From NCBI GenBank assembly GCA_038236865.1, contig JBBRZI010000015.1:1-23403 (forward strand): a stretch of 23,403 bases of DNA, in the 5' to 3' direction. Below the pieces are notes generated by a model. The model saw nothing but the letters and a program-made list of their open reading frames with translations. It ran no database searches and was not told the DNA's origin. Below, in pieces: positions 5,067 to 12,754 of this stretch. Position 1 is the stretch's first letter. The number at the start of each line of letters is the position of its first letter. Made by a program: the position numbers and the translations under genes. Source of the DNA: UBA4729 sp038236865. Its GTDB lineage: Bacteria > Patescibacteriota > Saccharimonadia > Saccharimonadales > UBA4665.

Positions 5067-5258
5067 CTAGGTTATGAACTTAAGTAGGTCATAGACGACA
5101 AAGGCCGGCCAGACGAGGGCCTTAAGCAACGCGACCACTACTGGCCCGAAGCCGGTTGCCTGCTGTACGTAATACAGAGCCGCACCAATCAGGCCAAACC
5201 CATAGACGGCGTTGCCGGAATTGGCATTGTTGCGGTAAGCGTGCTTGTTGTTTCGCAT
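5067..5258 (-). CDS. Small membrane protein, Asn-rich N-terminus
   Basis: 63 residues read leftward from ATG at 5258. A strong ribosome binding site (GAGGAGGG, 7 nt upstream) supports it. The first 16 residues are polar and Asn-rich (RNNKHAYRNNANSGNA). A hydrophobic segment YGFGLIGAALYYV follows, then a second one, VVVALLKALVWPAFVVYDLLKF. Similar short proteins are, to my recollection, frequent in Saccharibacteria, but no function is known to me. It is convergent with pyrD, 52 bp away. Confidence 0.8.
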   Translation of the reverse strand: MRNNKHAYRNNANSGNAVYGFGLIGAALYYVQQATGFGPVVVALLKALVWPAFVVYDLLKFIT

Positions 5259-5277
5259 AATGTTCCCTCCTCATTGG

Positions 5278-5307
5278 TAAGTACGAGTAAGTACGAGTAA
5301 GTATGAA
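5278..5307 (-). repeat. Three tandem 10-bp units upstream of the small membrane protein gene
   Basis: TAAGTACGAG, TAAGTACGAG, TAAGTATGAA. In the gene's direction the unit is CTCGTACTTA, placed 20-50 nt before the start codon, so it may be part of the promoter or an operator. Confidence 0.7.
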
Positions 5308-5349
5308 CTCCTACCCGTACGCTGCGCAATACGGTGAGCGTGATTTATT

Positions 5350-5781
5350 TCACCGCAATGGGTTCTCAATTAAGTTCAGGACTTTGGTTTTTATTTCATC
5401 GCGGACTACAGCGGTTGCCGCAAAATCTTGTCCTCTGGGATCACTTACGCCCCAATAAACATAGTTCGGAGATTGCAGTAGCCACTCGGGCGTATCACCC
5501 TTGTTTGCCATGCTCACGATTAGGTCATACCGCCGCAGCGCTTCTTCTACCAACGGGCTTCGGACGTACTGGGATATATCGATGCCAACTTCTTGCATAA
5601 CGTCTAACACAAAAAAATTACGGGAAACACTAAGGCGCTTGCGCTCCTGCAGGGTTTGGCCCGATTCGCGGACATGTGTGCCCGCCGCCTCGGCATCGTG
5701 GCTGTTTGAGTAGTAATTATAAAAAGCTTTGGCCATCTGGCTTCGGCCAACGTTCTGGCGGCAAACAAATAATACTTTCAT
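5350..5781 (-). CDS. Low-molecular-weight protein tyrosine phosphatase / ArsC-like protein
   Basis: 143 residues from ATG 5781. The frame is open further upstream, but a TAAGAT -10 box ends 7 nt before this ATG. The P-loop is VCRQNVGRS at the N-terminus (C7-x5-R13-S14), the catalytic cysteine loop shared by LMW-PTPs and thioredoxin-type arsenate reductases. DPRGQD at 114-119 supplies the expected general-acid Asp. The middle (DVMQEVGIDIS) fits the usual helix before the second active-site region. I see no additional Cys pair typical of ArsC relay cysteines: Cys7 is the only cysteine. This favours a phosphatase role. No ars genes or tyrosine kinase lie nearby. Confidence 0.85.
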   Translation of the reverse strand: MKVLFVCRQNVGRSQMAKAFYNYYSNSHDAEAAGTHVRESGQTLQERKRLSVSRNFFVLDVMQEVGIDISQYVRSPLVEEALRRYDLIVSMANKGDTPEWLLQSPNYVYWGVSDPRGQDFAATAVVRDEIKTKVLNLIENPLR

Positions 5782-6119
5782 AGAACCCATCTTATACCTT
5801 TTTCTCGGTAGTGAGACCGAGTCTGGTGAGCGCCAGGCTTCTTGCGCAGGAGAAAACATAATTGTAGGTATGTTGACGAGTGATTCGGGAGGCTGATACC
5901 GCCAGACCTGATCGTAACGTTAAAAAGGTATGCAATGGGTTCATATCAGCCAAGTATACCAATACTCGGCCGAACAGCTTACGTTCGCGCAGTAAACCCA
6001 CCAGTCGTGGCTCACACCGCCATATTCACCGGCCCCCTTGGTACAGCGTGAAATCTCGTCCTGATAACTACACGAAACTCGTGTATATTGCCCCCTTTAA
6101 AACACTAGCGCAGGCGGAG
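5782..6119. other. Intergenic region, no gene seen
   Basis: Between the divergent phosphatase and glycosyltransferase genes. An 87-codon rightward frame at 5880-6143 has no ribosome binding site, no -10 box at leaderless distance and a low-complexity Arg/Pro/Thr composition, so I do not call it. The -10 of the phosphatase (TAAGAT, complement of 5789-5794) lies at its left end. Confidence 0.5.
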
Positions 6120-6125
6120 TATAAT
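6096..6125 (+). promoter_or_regulatory. Promoter of the glycosyltransferase gene
   Basis: TATAAT at 6120-6125 with TTTAAA (6096-6101) 18 nt upstream as a weak -35. A leader of about 55 nt follows, containing two direct copies of CTAACAACAA (6140-6159) and a possible micro-ORF (ATG 6124 or 6130, stop 6151-6153). Confidence 0.6.
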
Positions 6126-6186
6126 GCTTATGTATTCAGCTAACAACAACTAACAACAAACGTTTCTAGACGTCGGATGTCACAGC

Positions 6187-7920
6187 ATGGTAGGCCCCGA
6201 GAACACTTCAGTATTATTTGAAGATACTACCCCCCACTTTTCACCGGAAAACACACCGGTGGACGTGGCTCGGCTCGGGCTCGCAAACCTGGCAGCCTTT
6301 GCAGTGCTCGCAACCAACCCAATCGAAACTGGAGCGGAAACCGACCGTAGTACCGAAGCTTTTCGTGTATCCCGTAACCCCGACACCTACGAAGTAAGCA
6401 TAGAAAGTGATATCACGCTTGAAGATTACCGGCGCATAGCAGCACCAGAAGATATGGCGCTTCTGCAAAAGCAGGCCGAGGGCCTAAGAGGCAAAAGAGT
6501 CGTGTTCATTAACCCCACCCTCGAAGGCGGAGGCGTGGCCATGCTCCGGCCGCCCTTGATTCATATGTTGCGACAGTTCGGCGTCGACGCCCATTGGTAC
6601 GTCATGAACGGCCGCAAGAACCCGACTGACGAAAATCCCTTCGATTTTACCAAACTTATGCACAATATCTCGCAGCGCCGTATGGCGCCCGACGTCCGGA
6701 TCACCGCGGCGGGCAAGGCCGTACACAAGCGGTGGAACGATCAGAATGCCGAGGTACTACTGAAGCAAGAGACTATCCTGACGGCTGATATTATTATTCC
6801 CGACGATCCACAACCGGCACCACTCATACGCGGCCTGCAAACGGTCAACCAGAAGTTTAAACTGATATCGCGCAACCACATTGATACCTCTAATAAATTG
6901 ATGGCCGACCCTGCTACCCCGCAAGGTGAACTGGCGACCTACTTATTGGATGAGTGTGGGATTAGAGATGCCGACGCCATCGTTGCACATCCAGTCGAGG
7001 CATTCATCTACCCCGGGATGGAAGATAAGACCTTTTTTGCACCAGCCACAGTGGAGCCATTCGATGATCTCAACCGCGAGCTTACGGATATAGAGATACG
7101 CAATGGAATTACCTTTATTAACGGTGAAATAACTATTAAGAACCTTGAGTCAGCCGCTGCCGGTCGTTCAGAAGACTTGCAGGAGCTCGTTGACCCAACG
7201 CGGCGGCGAATTATTCTGGTAGCCCGATTCGATGAATCAAAAGGTATGCATCTAGCCATGGAGCTGGGAGTACGCACCCGAAAACAAATGCGTGCCAGCG
7301 GGGTGGCCGAAGCTGATCTGCCGCAAGTAATTATTGTCGGCAATGGTTCAGTTGATGACCCAAGCGGTATCCCAATGTATGAGCAAATGATGGAACTCCG
7401 ACGCGAAGAATATCCAGACGAGAAAGACGGAATTATCCTGATGCGTCTCAAGCATAATTACAAAGCCATGAACGCCCTAATGTACCCATCGCCAGCCAAC
7501 GGTGAAGCCGAACCGGCAGCCGTATTTGGCATGCAGACCTCCGAAGCGGAGGGCTGCGAGACTCGGATCAGCGACTTCATACGTCACAAGGTACCAATGG
7601 TAGTAGCCAACCGGGGCGGCATGCCCTTGCAGGTAGTCGAAGGCCAATCCGGCTTCATTCTTGATTTTGACAGGTCAGACTTTGACCTCAAACGCGGCGC
7701 CGACATTATCAGCGAACATATGATGAACCCCGAAAAGTATGCGGCCTTGACTGAGAGCACCCTACGTATGGCCGAAACTTTCAACAACCGCGAATTTACC
7801 ACTGTCGCAAACGCTATTCGATGGCTGCGCATCTTCAAGAGCGTACTCGACGGCACCCCGGCAGACAAGCGCTGGAAGATCAGCGAATTAGCCGAGGCGG
7901 AATTGCCACAAGCGGCTTAA
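6187..7920 (+). CDS. GT4 glycosyltransferase, trehalose synthase (TreT)-like
   Basis: 577 residues. A variable 100-residue N-terminal region precedes a GT-B fold. FINPTLEGGGVAML (107-120), FTKLMHN (154-160), IPDDPQPAPLI (204-214) and SRNHIDTS (228-235) match, in order, the conserved sites of TreT, which joins glucose from NDP-glucose to glucose to give trehalose. The C-terminal half has IILVARFDESKG and the donor-site motif SEAEGCETRISDF followed by VVANRGGMPLQV. TreT enzymes I know are about 410-420 residues, so this protein is long at its N-terminus and the acceptor may differ. The stop at 7918-7920 is followed by a 66-codon coding-like tail in the next frame (see 7922-8122). No ribosome binding site is evident at ATG 6187, so the start is less sure than the body. 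Confidence 0.85.
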   Translation: MVGPENTSVLFEDTTPHFSPENTPVDVARLGLANLAAFAVLATNPIETGAETDRSTEAFRVSRNPDTYEVSIESDITLEDYRRIAAPEDMALLQKQAEGLRGKRVVFINPTLEGGGVAMLRPPLIHMLRQFGVDAHWYVMNGRKNPTDENPFDFTKLMHNISQRRMAPDVRITAAGKAVHKRWNDQNAEVLLKQETILTADIIIPDDPQPAPLIRGLQTVNQKFKLISRNHIDTSNKLMADPATPQGELATYLLDECGIRDADAIVAHPVEAFIYPGMEDKTFFAPATVEPFDDLNRELTDIEIRNGITFINGEITIKNLESAAAGRSEDLQELVDPTRRRIILVARFDESKGMHLAMELGVRTRKQMRASGVAEADLPQVIIVGNGSVDDPSGIPMYEQMMELRREEYPDEKDGIILMRLKHNYKAMNALMYPSPANGEAEPAAVFGMQTSEAEGCETRISDFIRHKVPMVVANRGGMPLQVVEGQSGFILDFDRSDFDLKRGADIISEHMMNPEKYAALTESTLRMAETFNNREFTTVANAIRWLRIFKSVLDGTPADKRWKISELAEAELPQAA

Positions 7921-7921
7921 G

Positions 7922-8122
7922 CCAGGCACCGGATCAAAAATACTACAGTCGACTGCCCGCCCCACTGCCGATGCATTGGACACCAACGCCATCGCCAGTT
8001 GGGCACAGGAGTCTGGTATCGAAGAAAAAGCGGCTCCTCACTATGAAGTCAGCCTTGATACTACTGGTGCGCGCTTGCTAACCGAGCACTTTGCCAGCGA
8101 GAGATACGCAGCATCGTACTAA
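7922..8122 (+). pseudogene. Frameshifted C-terminal tail of the glycosyltransferase
   Basis: A 66-codon frame without a start codon runs from just after the glycosyltransferase stop to TAA 8120-8122. It has protein-like composition (for example IASWAQESGIEEKA, HYEVSLDTTGARLL). Removing one T in GGCTTAAG at 7915-7921 would join the two frames as ...LPQAAKPGTG... and give a protein of about 644 residues. It could be a genuine frameshift mutation, a sequencing or assembly error, or the remnant of another gene. Confidence 0.5.
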
Positions 8123-8170
8123 CGAAGTAACCTCCATTGGTCGGCCGGTTTTACTGATACTCAACTGTTA

Positions 8171-8190
8171 AAACCTTTTCTGAGGTTTCT
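8171..8190 (+). terminator. Possible terminator upstream of the MscS-like gene
   Basis: A 6-bp stem AAACCT / AGGTTT with loop TTTCTG, followed only by CTTTGG. A TATGAT box follows at 8195-8200. Confidence 0.35.
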
Positions 8191-8225
8191 TTGGTATGAT
8201 GTACATATACATGAGCGTAATTTAA

Positions 8226-8861
8226 ATGCAAAATAAAGTGCACCGGCGAATGTGGCGACAGGCGAATGTTCGTTTGTTGCCCAGTGCAATCCTCTTCGTA
8301 CTAGGTGCAATAGTCAGCACCGCCTACGGTAATGTACGCAGCGGCAGTATTGGCCATAGGTTCATCGCCCTGCTTGGGGTCATATTGTTCGTCATTTTCG
8401 CGACGGCCTTTCTGCAGGTTCTGACCAAAACAATTGCTCGGATTGTCGCCTCCCACCATATAAATGTCGGGAGAGCGGCGGCCCTGCAGTTTGGGTTGCG
8501 GGTGTTTGGCTATATCGCTATATTCTTAACGGCGTTGGATCTTGTAGGCATCCCAGTCGGGAAATTACTGCTGGGCGGTGCGGCCATTGGAATTATACTA
8601 GGAATAGCGGCTCAACAAGCCTTAGCAAATTTCTTTGCAAGCGTTGTTTTAATAATTTCGCATCCGTTCTCAGTCGGTGAGCACATTACGATCAATTCTG
8701 GTGCCCTGGGCGGCGAATACATCGGTGAAATCAAAGACATTGGCCTTACCCACACCAGGCTGGAGCAAACAGATGGCACGGTTGTCCTGCTGCCAAATGC
8801 CACACTCTTATCAGGAGCCACCATTACCTCACAGCATTCTGCCGCTAAAGTCCAACCTTAG
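8226..8861 (+). CDS. MscS-family mechanosensitive channel
   Basis: 211 residues. Membrane helices lie at about 17-35, 46-66 and 88-109. The pore helix follows: GGAAIGIILGIAAQQALANFFAS, leading into HPFSVGEHITI, the characteristic Gly/Ala-rich TM3 and entry to the beta domain of MscS. The beta domain continues with GEYIGEIKDIGLTHTRLEQTDG and NATLLSG. The protein ends there, so the C-terminal alpha-beta domain of E. coli MscS (286 residues) is absent or minimal. It would open under membrane tension to release solutes. A four-codon ORF (ATG 8211, stop overlapping ATG 8226 as TAAATG) immediately precedes it and might couple translation. The next gene, uppS, follows after 42 bp. Confidence 0.88.
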   Translation: MQNKVHRRMWRQANVRLLPSAILFVLGAIVSTAYGNVRSGSIGHRFIALLGVILFVIFATAFLQVLTKTIARIVASHHINVGRAAALQFGLRVFGYIAIFLTALDLVGIPVGKLLLGGAAIGIILGIAAQQALANFFASVVLIISHPFSVGEHITINSGALGGEYIGEIKDIGLTHTRLEQTDGTVVLLPNATLLSGATITSQHSAAKVQP

Positions 8862-8903
8862 GACCTGCTCAATTTACGAGCATTGGGAGTAAACTAGTAG
8901 CAT

Positions 8904-9602
8904 ATGAGCGCAGCCGACACTTCGATTCCAACCCACGTTGGTTTGGTACTAGATGGCAACCGACGTTGGGCCCGCCAGCAAGGGCTGAGCGTTGCCGAAG
9001 GCCACCGCCAGGGTTACCAAAACCTCAAAACTGTCGCCAAGGCGGCCATCAAGCACGGCGTCCGTTATGTTTCAGCATACGTGTTCTCGACCGAAAACTG
9101 GCAGCGTGATCGGCAGGAAGTTCGCGACATTATGAACATTCTGCGTTGGGTGCTCAAACACGAAGCCAAGGAATTTCATCGGGAGAACATACGTTTGCGG
9201 GTGATTGGCTCAAAAGCAAAGCTCGGTACCGCCCTGCTGACGGCGATACACGATGCCGAAAAAATGACCGAGAATAATACCCGCGGTACGCTCCTGCTTT
9301 GCCTCGACTACAGTGGCCAGCAGGAGATCATCGATGCGGTGAAGAAAATCGCCGCTTCGGGGGTGGCCGCCGAAAATATTAGCGCCGATATGATTGCCGA
9401 ACACCTCTATGCGCCCGACGTGCCCGCTCCCGATCTTATCATTCGTACTTCCGGCGAGCAGCGGCTCAGCAACTTTATGATGTGGGAGTCGGCCTACAGC
9501 GAGCTCATGTTCGACAAAAAGTTTTGGCCAGATTTTACTGAGCAAGATTTGGTCTTAGCCCTCGGTCGCTACGCCCGGCTGCAACGCCGCTTCGGTAAGT
9601 AA
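8904..9602 (+). CDS. uppS: Isoprenyl diphosphate synthase (undecaprenyl diphosphate synthase)
   Basis: 232 residues, typical length. It condenses isopentenyl diphosphate units onto farnesyl diphosphate to make the C55 lipid carrier for cell-wall and glycan synthesis. The cis-prenyltransferase motifs are all present: VLDGNRRWA with catalytic D17, SAYVFSTENW, LLLCLDYSGQQEI (family N-Y-G-G region, here D-Y-S-G) and IIRTSGEQRLSNFMMWESAYSE with the usual final Glu. A TAAACT sequence ends 8 nt before the ATG, so it may be leaderless. It is convergent with the exonuclease gene, with only 13 bp between stops. Confidence 0.94.
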   Translation: MSAADTSIPTHVGLVLDGNRRWARQQGLSVAEGHRQGYQNLKTVAKAAIKHGVRYVSAYVFSTENWQRDRQEVRDIMNILRWVLKHEAKEFHRENIRLRVIGSKAKLGTALLTAIHDAEKMTENNTRGTLLLCLDYSGQQEIIDAVKKIAASGVAAENISADMIAEHLYAPDVPAPDLIIRTSGEQRLSNFMMWESAYSELMFDKKFWPDFTEQDLVLALGRYARLQRRFGK

Positions 9603-9615
9603 CGGACGCTGGCGC

Positions 9616-10239
9616 TTAGATGCCAAGATCCTGCACTGCTTCTGGTGGCAGACTCTTGGGGAACGCCAATTGCTTAAGCTGACGGCCAACGGCAGTAGCA
9701 AGCTGTTCGGGCGGAAACTGTTTCTGAACATGCGCGATAAACTGCTGTAGCACGGCCGCGTCATCATACGCCCGATGGCGCGCCGCAAAGCTAAAGCCGT
9801 GGCGCTGAATCAAATCTTGCAGTTTATGCCCTTTTTCGAGTGGGTATAAGGCCCGCGATAATTTGACGGTGCAAAGCTGCCTGGGCAAAAAGGCGAGCTC
9901 GAGGCGGCCAAACTCCTGTTTTAAAAACGAATAGTCAAACCGAACGTTGTGCGCCACAAATAGCGCACCTTCAAGCACTGTATACAGTTCGTCAGCGACT
10001 TGGCCGAAAGTTGGGGCCCCCTTAAGATCATTCGTTGTAATACCCGTTAGATTCGTGATGTAGTCCGGCACATCGGCCTCGGGATCGATCAAAGACTGAA
10101 AAGTCTGCACGACCTTACCGGCCTCGACACGAATTGCTGCGACTTCAATGACCCGGCCTCGCAGGTGGTTTAAGCCATTGGTTTCGATATCGACAAATAC
10201 TAACGATCCCTCGAGTGCGCGTGCCGTGACCTCATTCAT
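9616..10239 (-). CDS. DnaQ-like 3'-5' exonuclease (DEDDh family)
   Basis: 207 residues from ATG 10239. A perfect TATAAT (complement of 10247-10252) ends 7 nt upstream and overlaps the alternative in-frame ATG at 10248, so the downstream start is preferred. The three exonuclease motifs are complete: FVDIETNG with D17 and E19, AHNVRFDYSFL with D102, and HRAYDDA with H155 and D160. This is the layout of the proofreading subunit of DNA polymerase III or of stand-alone DnaQ-like nucleases. The roughly 40-residue C-terminal tail is short, and no polymerase gene lies beside it, so a repair or RNA-processing role is equally possible. Confidence 0.9.
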   Translation of the reverse strand: MNEVTARALEGSLVFVDIETNGLNHLRGRVIEVAAIRVEAGKVVQTFQSLIDPEADVPDYITNLTGITTNDLKGAPTFGQVADELYTVLEGALFVAHNVRFDYSFLKQEFGRLELAFLPRQLCTVKLSRALYPLEKGHKLQDLIQRHGFSFAARHRAYDDAAVLQQFIAHVQKQFPPEQLATAVGRQLKQLAFPKSLPPEAVQDLGI

Positions 10240-10317
10240 GTGTACCATTATATTGGTTAGCGGACATAAAGAATAGCCAGAGCAACAACTAAGGGTATTT
10301 CGATGTGTTCAATCTTG

Positions 10318-10587
10318 CTAGCTGAGGTTGCGACGATGCGGTCGGCGCAGGAAGTTCATGATAGCGACGAGTGCTAAAGCGCCAATTAGGGACCAGAATA
10401 ACCCGTTCCAGCTGAACGCCAAGTATGATTGGTTGGAGCCTACGAAGAGGCGCGAAATAAAACTACCGATGAAGGAGCCGACGACTCCAATCACAACACT
10501 GGCTATAATACCTTCCTCACGACCCAGCAGCCGAGCTGCCAGCCAACCAACTAGCCCACCTAAAAAAATATAAACAATTACACTCAC
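10318..10587 (-). CDS. GlsB/YeaQ/YmgE-family (transglycosylase-associated) membrane protein
   Basis: 89 residues with a GTG start preceded by GGGAGGG at a good distance. Three hydrophobic segments are separated by Gly-rich turns. The signature IFLGGLVGWLAARLLGREEG, then GVVGSFIGSFISRL, is typical of this stress-associated inner-membrane family. Biochemical function is not established. The C-terminus is basic (RRPHRRN). It lies 68 bp downstream of the 30-codon ORF on the same strand and could be cotranscribed with it. Confidence 0.85.
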   Translation of the reverse strand: MSVIVYIFLGGLVGWLAARLLGREEGIIASVVIGVVGSFIGSFISRLFVGSNQSYLAFSWNGLFWSLIGALALVAIMNFLRRPHRRNLS

Positions 10588-10655
10588 GTTACCCTCCCTT
10601 ATTGCTTACTACCATCCAAACAAAACACGAAGCTCTCGCTCAAACCAAACAAAGA

Positions 10656-10748
10656 CTAGAGATCGTGTGCAGCGTGTCCGTAATTGCGGTTGAAGTCGAA
10701 GTATGACTTACTGACCGGCCGACACTGAAGTTCGATTTCGCGTGACAT
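10656..10748 (-). CDS. Short ORF (30 codons) with strong ribosome binding site
   Basis: Too short for routine calling. ATG 10748 is preceded by AAAGGGAGA with 8 nt between GGGAG and the start, better than most genes here. The peptide begins MSREIELQCRP and ends GHAAHDL. It is polar, with one Cys, two His, Phe and Tyr, and no signal or membrane segment. A TATGCT box (complement of 10788-10793 region) could serve as promoter. A weak stem GAGC/GCTT and T-rich stretch follow the stop. It might be a leader for the downstream membrane protein gene or a small protein in its own right. Confidence 0.45.
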   Translation of the reverse strand: MSREIELQCRPVSKSYFDFNRNYGHAAHDL

Positions 10749-10834
10749 TGTATGTTCTCCCTTTACTTTGTACCCTCTCAGCATAGAGCCTGCGGTTATG
10801 GTCTACTATGAGTTATCTAACAGTGCTGGCTACT

Positions 10835-11308
10835 TTACAGTTGACGGCGATAGATAGCGTAAACGAAGCCCAAACCATCCTCTTTCTGAACAGGGCCTTT
10901 ACTGATAAGTTCGAACTGAGACTCATAGGGCGGAAAGAACTGGTCGCACGCAAAATCCGACTGCACGAGCGTCAGGTAGAGCTCATCTGCCAGCGCGATT
11001 GTCTGACGATAAACCTCAGCGCCGCCTATCACCCAAATATCTTCCGATTCAGTGTGCAAAAAAGCATCAACATCGCTCACTGCGATAATCCCCGGCCCGG
11101 CCCGACGCGAGTGAGTCAGTACGTAGTTAGTCCTCAACGGTAGTACCCGCCCGATGACCTCGTAGGTTTTCCGACCCATCAGCACGCGGGCCCCAAACTT
11201 GGTTGTTTGCTCACGAAAGTACTGTTCGTCAGCCGGTATATGCCACGGCTGCTGCCCCGCTTTGGCGATACCCCGCGCTTGATCGATGGCGGCGATGAGC
11301 CTAATCAT
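10835..11308 (-). CDS. folA: Dihydrofolate reductase
   Basis: 157 residues from ATG 11308. A GTG one codon earlier is possible. It reduces dihydrofolate to tetrahydrofolate with NADPH. Visible sites: LIAAIDQARGIA for the Met20-loop region, PWHIPAD with catalytic D27 (same number as in E. coli), VLMGRKTYEVIGR with the NADPH-binding Arg, IWVIGGAEVY for the pyrophosphate loop, and the closing YLTLVQ strand. Its start overlaps the folC stop by 8 bases (ATGATTAG), so the two are probably translationally coupled. No thymidylate synthase gene is in the window. Confidence 0.94.
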   Translation of the reverse strand: MIRLIAAIDQARGIAKAGQQPWHIPADEQYFREQTTKFGARVLMGRKTYEVIGRVLPLRTNYVLTHSRRAGPGIIAVSDVDAFLHTESEDIWVIGGAEVYRQTIALADELYLTLVQSDFACDQFFPPYESQFELISKGPVQKEDGLGFVYAIYRRQL

Positions 11309-12557
11309 CACGGCCGCTAATCAACGGTCGAATATGGTTGAGTAAGTAGAATGAGCCGGTTACCAGTAAGACCGGTTCGGGCCGGGCTAGCAGCGCGGTG
11401 AAAGCTGCCGCCGAATTTGGCTCGATCTGCGTGGTCAATCCAATAGCTTGGGCCTGCAGAGCGACCTTGGCTGTATCTACCGACCGCCGTACATAATCCT
11501 TAGCCGAAACAAACGAAGTGATGATCATATCACTCGCAAAACTACCGATAACTTTTAGAGCACCACTTAGGCGTTGTCCGTCGCCCTCGGCAAAGGCCGC
11601 CAACACCGCGATATCTTGCTGGGGGAACCGGGCCCGCAGACTTTCACTTAGGGCAACAAACTTTTGGGCGTTATGGGCGCCATCCAATACTATCGTCTTG
11701 CCCGCGAGCTTGATTATTTCCATGCGGCCGGGGATGTAGGTTTGGGCTGCCTGCGCGTACTGCGTCTGACTGATTGGTTCGCGACCATCACGCTGCAGGG
11801 CGGCATTAACCGCCTGGAGAGCCAACTGCAAGTTCCGTTGCTGAAAAATCGGCAGTTCACTGCTACCATCGGCAGTTTTAGTCTCGGCCAGCGTCAGGTG
11901 GGCTTGGACGCGGGCTACCCGCTGTTTGATAACGCTCAGTACGTCCGCACCCTGCGGATAGGTAAACACCTGATTACCAGTTTGAATAATTCCAGCCTTT
12001 TGAAAAGCAATTTCGGCCAGTGTATGTCCCAATATTTTCGTATGGTCAAACCCAATATCAGTCAGTACGCAGATTTTATCGGCCCGGCTAATTACGTTCG
12101 TGCCGTCTTGGAGCCCGCCCAGTCCGACCTCAACTACCGCGTACTCGACACCCTCCTTGGCAAATTTCCAATAGGCAAAGGCCACTAAGAGCTCAAACCA
12201 GGATGGCTCAATCGGGCTGGCTTCAAGTAGCTGCAAAAATGCCGCCAGTTCGGCACAAAATTCGGCTTCGGGCAGTGGCCGGCTATCGATCTGGACCCGT
12301 TCGTTCAAGAAGTCGACGTGCGGCGAAATAGTAAGCCCCGTTTTATAGCCAGCCGCCTGTAATAGCGCTGCTGCGTAATAAGCCGTCGACGTTTTACCGG
12401 ACGTGCCGGCCACGTGGATAACTCGTACCTTCTCTTGCGGATTACCAAGGTAGTCCATTAGGCTGAGCATGTTATCGAGCGTGTACTCGGTGCGCGAATT
12501 ATCATAAAACTGCGCCAACCGGGCATTTGCTTCTGAAAAATTAGAAATACTGTTCAC
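11301..12557 (-). CDS. folC: Folylpolyglutamate synthase / dihydrofolate synthase
   Basis: About 418 residues from GTG 12557. The frame is open to TTG 12599, but that adds residues without a family match. It adds glutamate to folates (and possibly to dihydropteroate) using ATP. The Mur-ligase-like ATP loop is HVAGTSGKTSTAYY. The folate-site region ISPHVDFLNERVQI, the catalytic stretch EVGLGGLQDGTNVI, DIGFDHTKILG and the C-terminal-domain motif IVLDGAHNAQKF are all present. One departure: the usual GxGGRxDATN is GLGGLQDGTN. AGG lies 7 nt before the GTG. It is the upstream gene of a two-gene folate operon with folA. Confidence 0.9.
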   Translation of the reverse strand: MNSISNFSEANARLAQFYDNSRTEYTLDNMLSLMDYLGNPQEKVRVIHVAGTSGKTSTAYYAAALLQAAGYKTGLTISPHVDFLNERVQIDSRPLPEAEFCAELAAFLQLLEASPIEPSWFELLVAFAYWKFAKEGVEYAVVEVGLGGLQDGTNVISRADKICVLTDIGFDHTKILGHTLAEIAFQKAGIIQTGNQVFTYPQGADVLSVIKQRVARVQAHLTLAETKTADGSSELPIFQQRNLQLALQAVNAALQRDGREPISQTQYAQAAQTYIPGRMEIIKLAGKTIVLDGAHNAQKFVALSESLRARFPQQDIAVLAAFAEGDGQRLSGALKVIGSFASDMIITSFVSAKDYVRRSVDTAKVALQAQAIGLTTQIEPNSAAAFTALLARPEPVLLVTGSFYLLNHIRPLISGRDD

Positions 12558-12602
12558 TCTATCGCCTACTCTCTTACTCTGATAAGATGATACATGCAAT
12601 CA

Positions 12603-12620
12603 ATGATTGAGATCAATCAT
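12603..12620. promoter_or_regulatory. Inverted repeat between folC and tRNA-Arg(TCG)
   Basis: ATGATTGA-GA-TCAATCAT has 8-bp perfect arms and a 2-bp spacer in the divergent promoter region of folC and the tRNA gene. It includes a TTGAGA that could be the tRNA -35, with TAAGAT at 12628-12633. Possible operator. Confidence 0.4.
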
Positions 12621-12649
12621 AGAATTTTAAGATTTGTAAAGTTTTGCTT

Positions 12650-12726
12650 GCACCCGTAGCTCAGTGGATTAGAGTACTTGGCTTCGAACCAAGGGGTCGC
12701 TGGTTCGAGTCCAGCCGGGTGCACCA
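12650..12726 (+). tRNA. tRNA-Arg (anticodon TCG)
   Basis: A full cloverleaf is seen. The acceptor GCACCCG pairs with CGGGTGC. The D-stem is GCTC/GAGT, the anticodon stem CTTGG/CCAAG with loop CTTCGAA (anticodon TCG), and the T-arm GCTGG-TTCGAGT-CCAGC. The CCA end is encoded. Confidence 0.96.
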
Positions 12727-12754
12727 TATTACAATAGTTACTGGGCACACTATT

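Noticed and set aside
5880..6143. 87-codon rightward frame before the glycosyltransferase gene
   Set aside because: No start signals, unnatural composition, and it overlaps the TATAAT promoter of the next gene.
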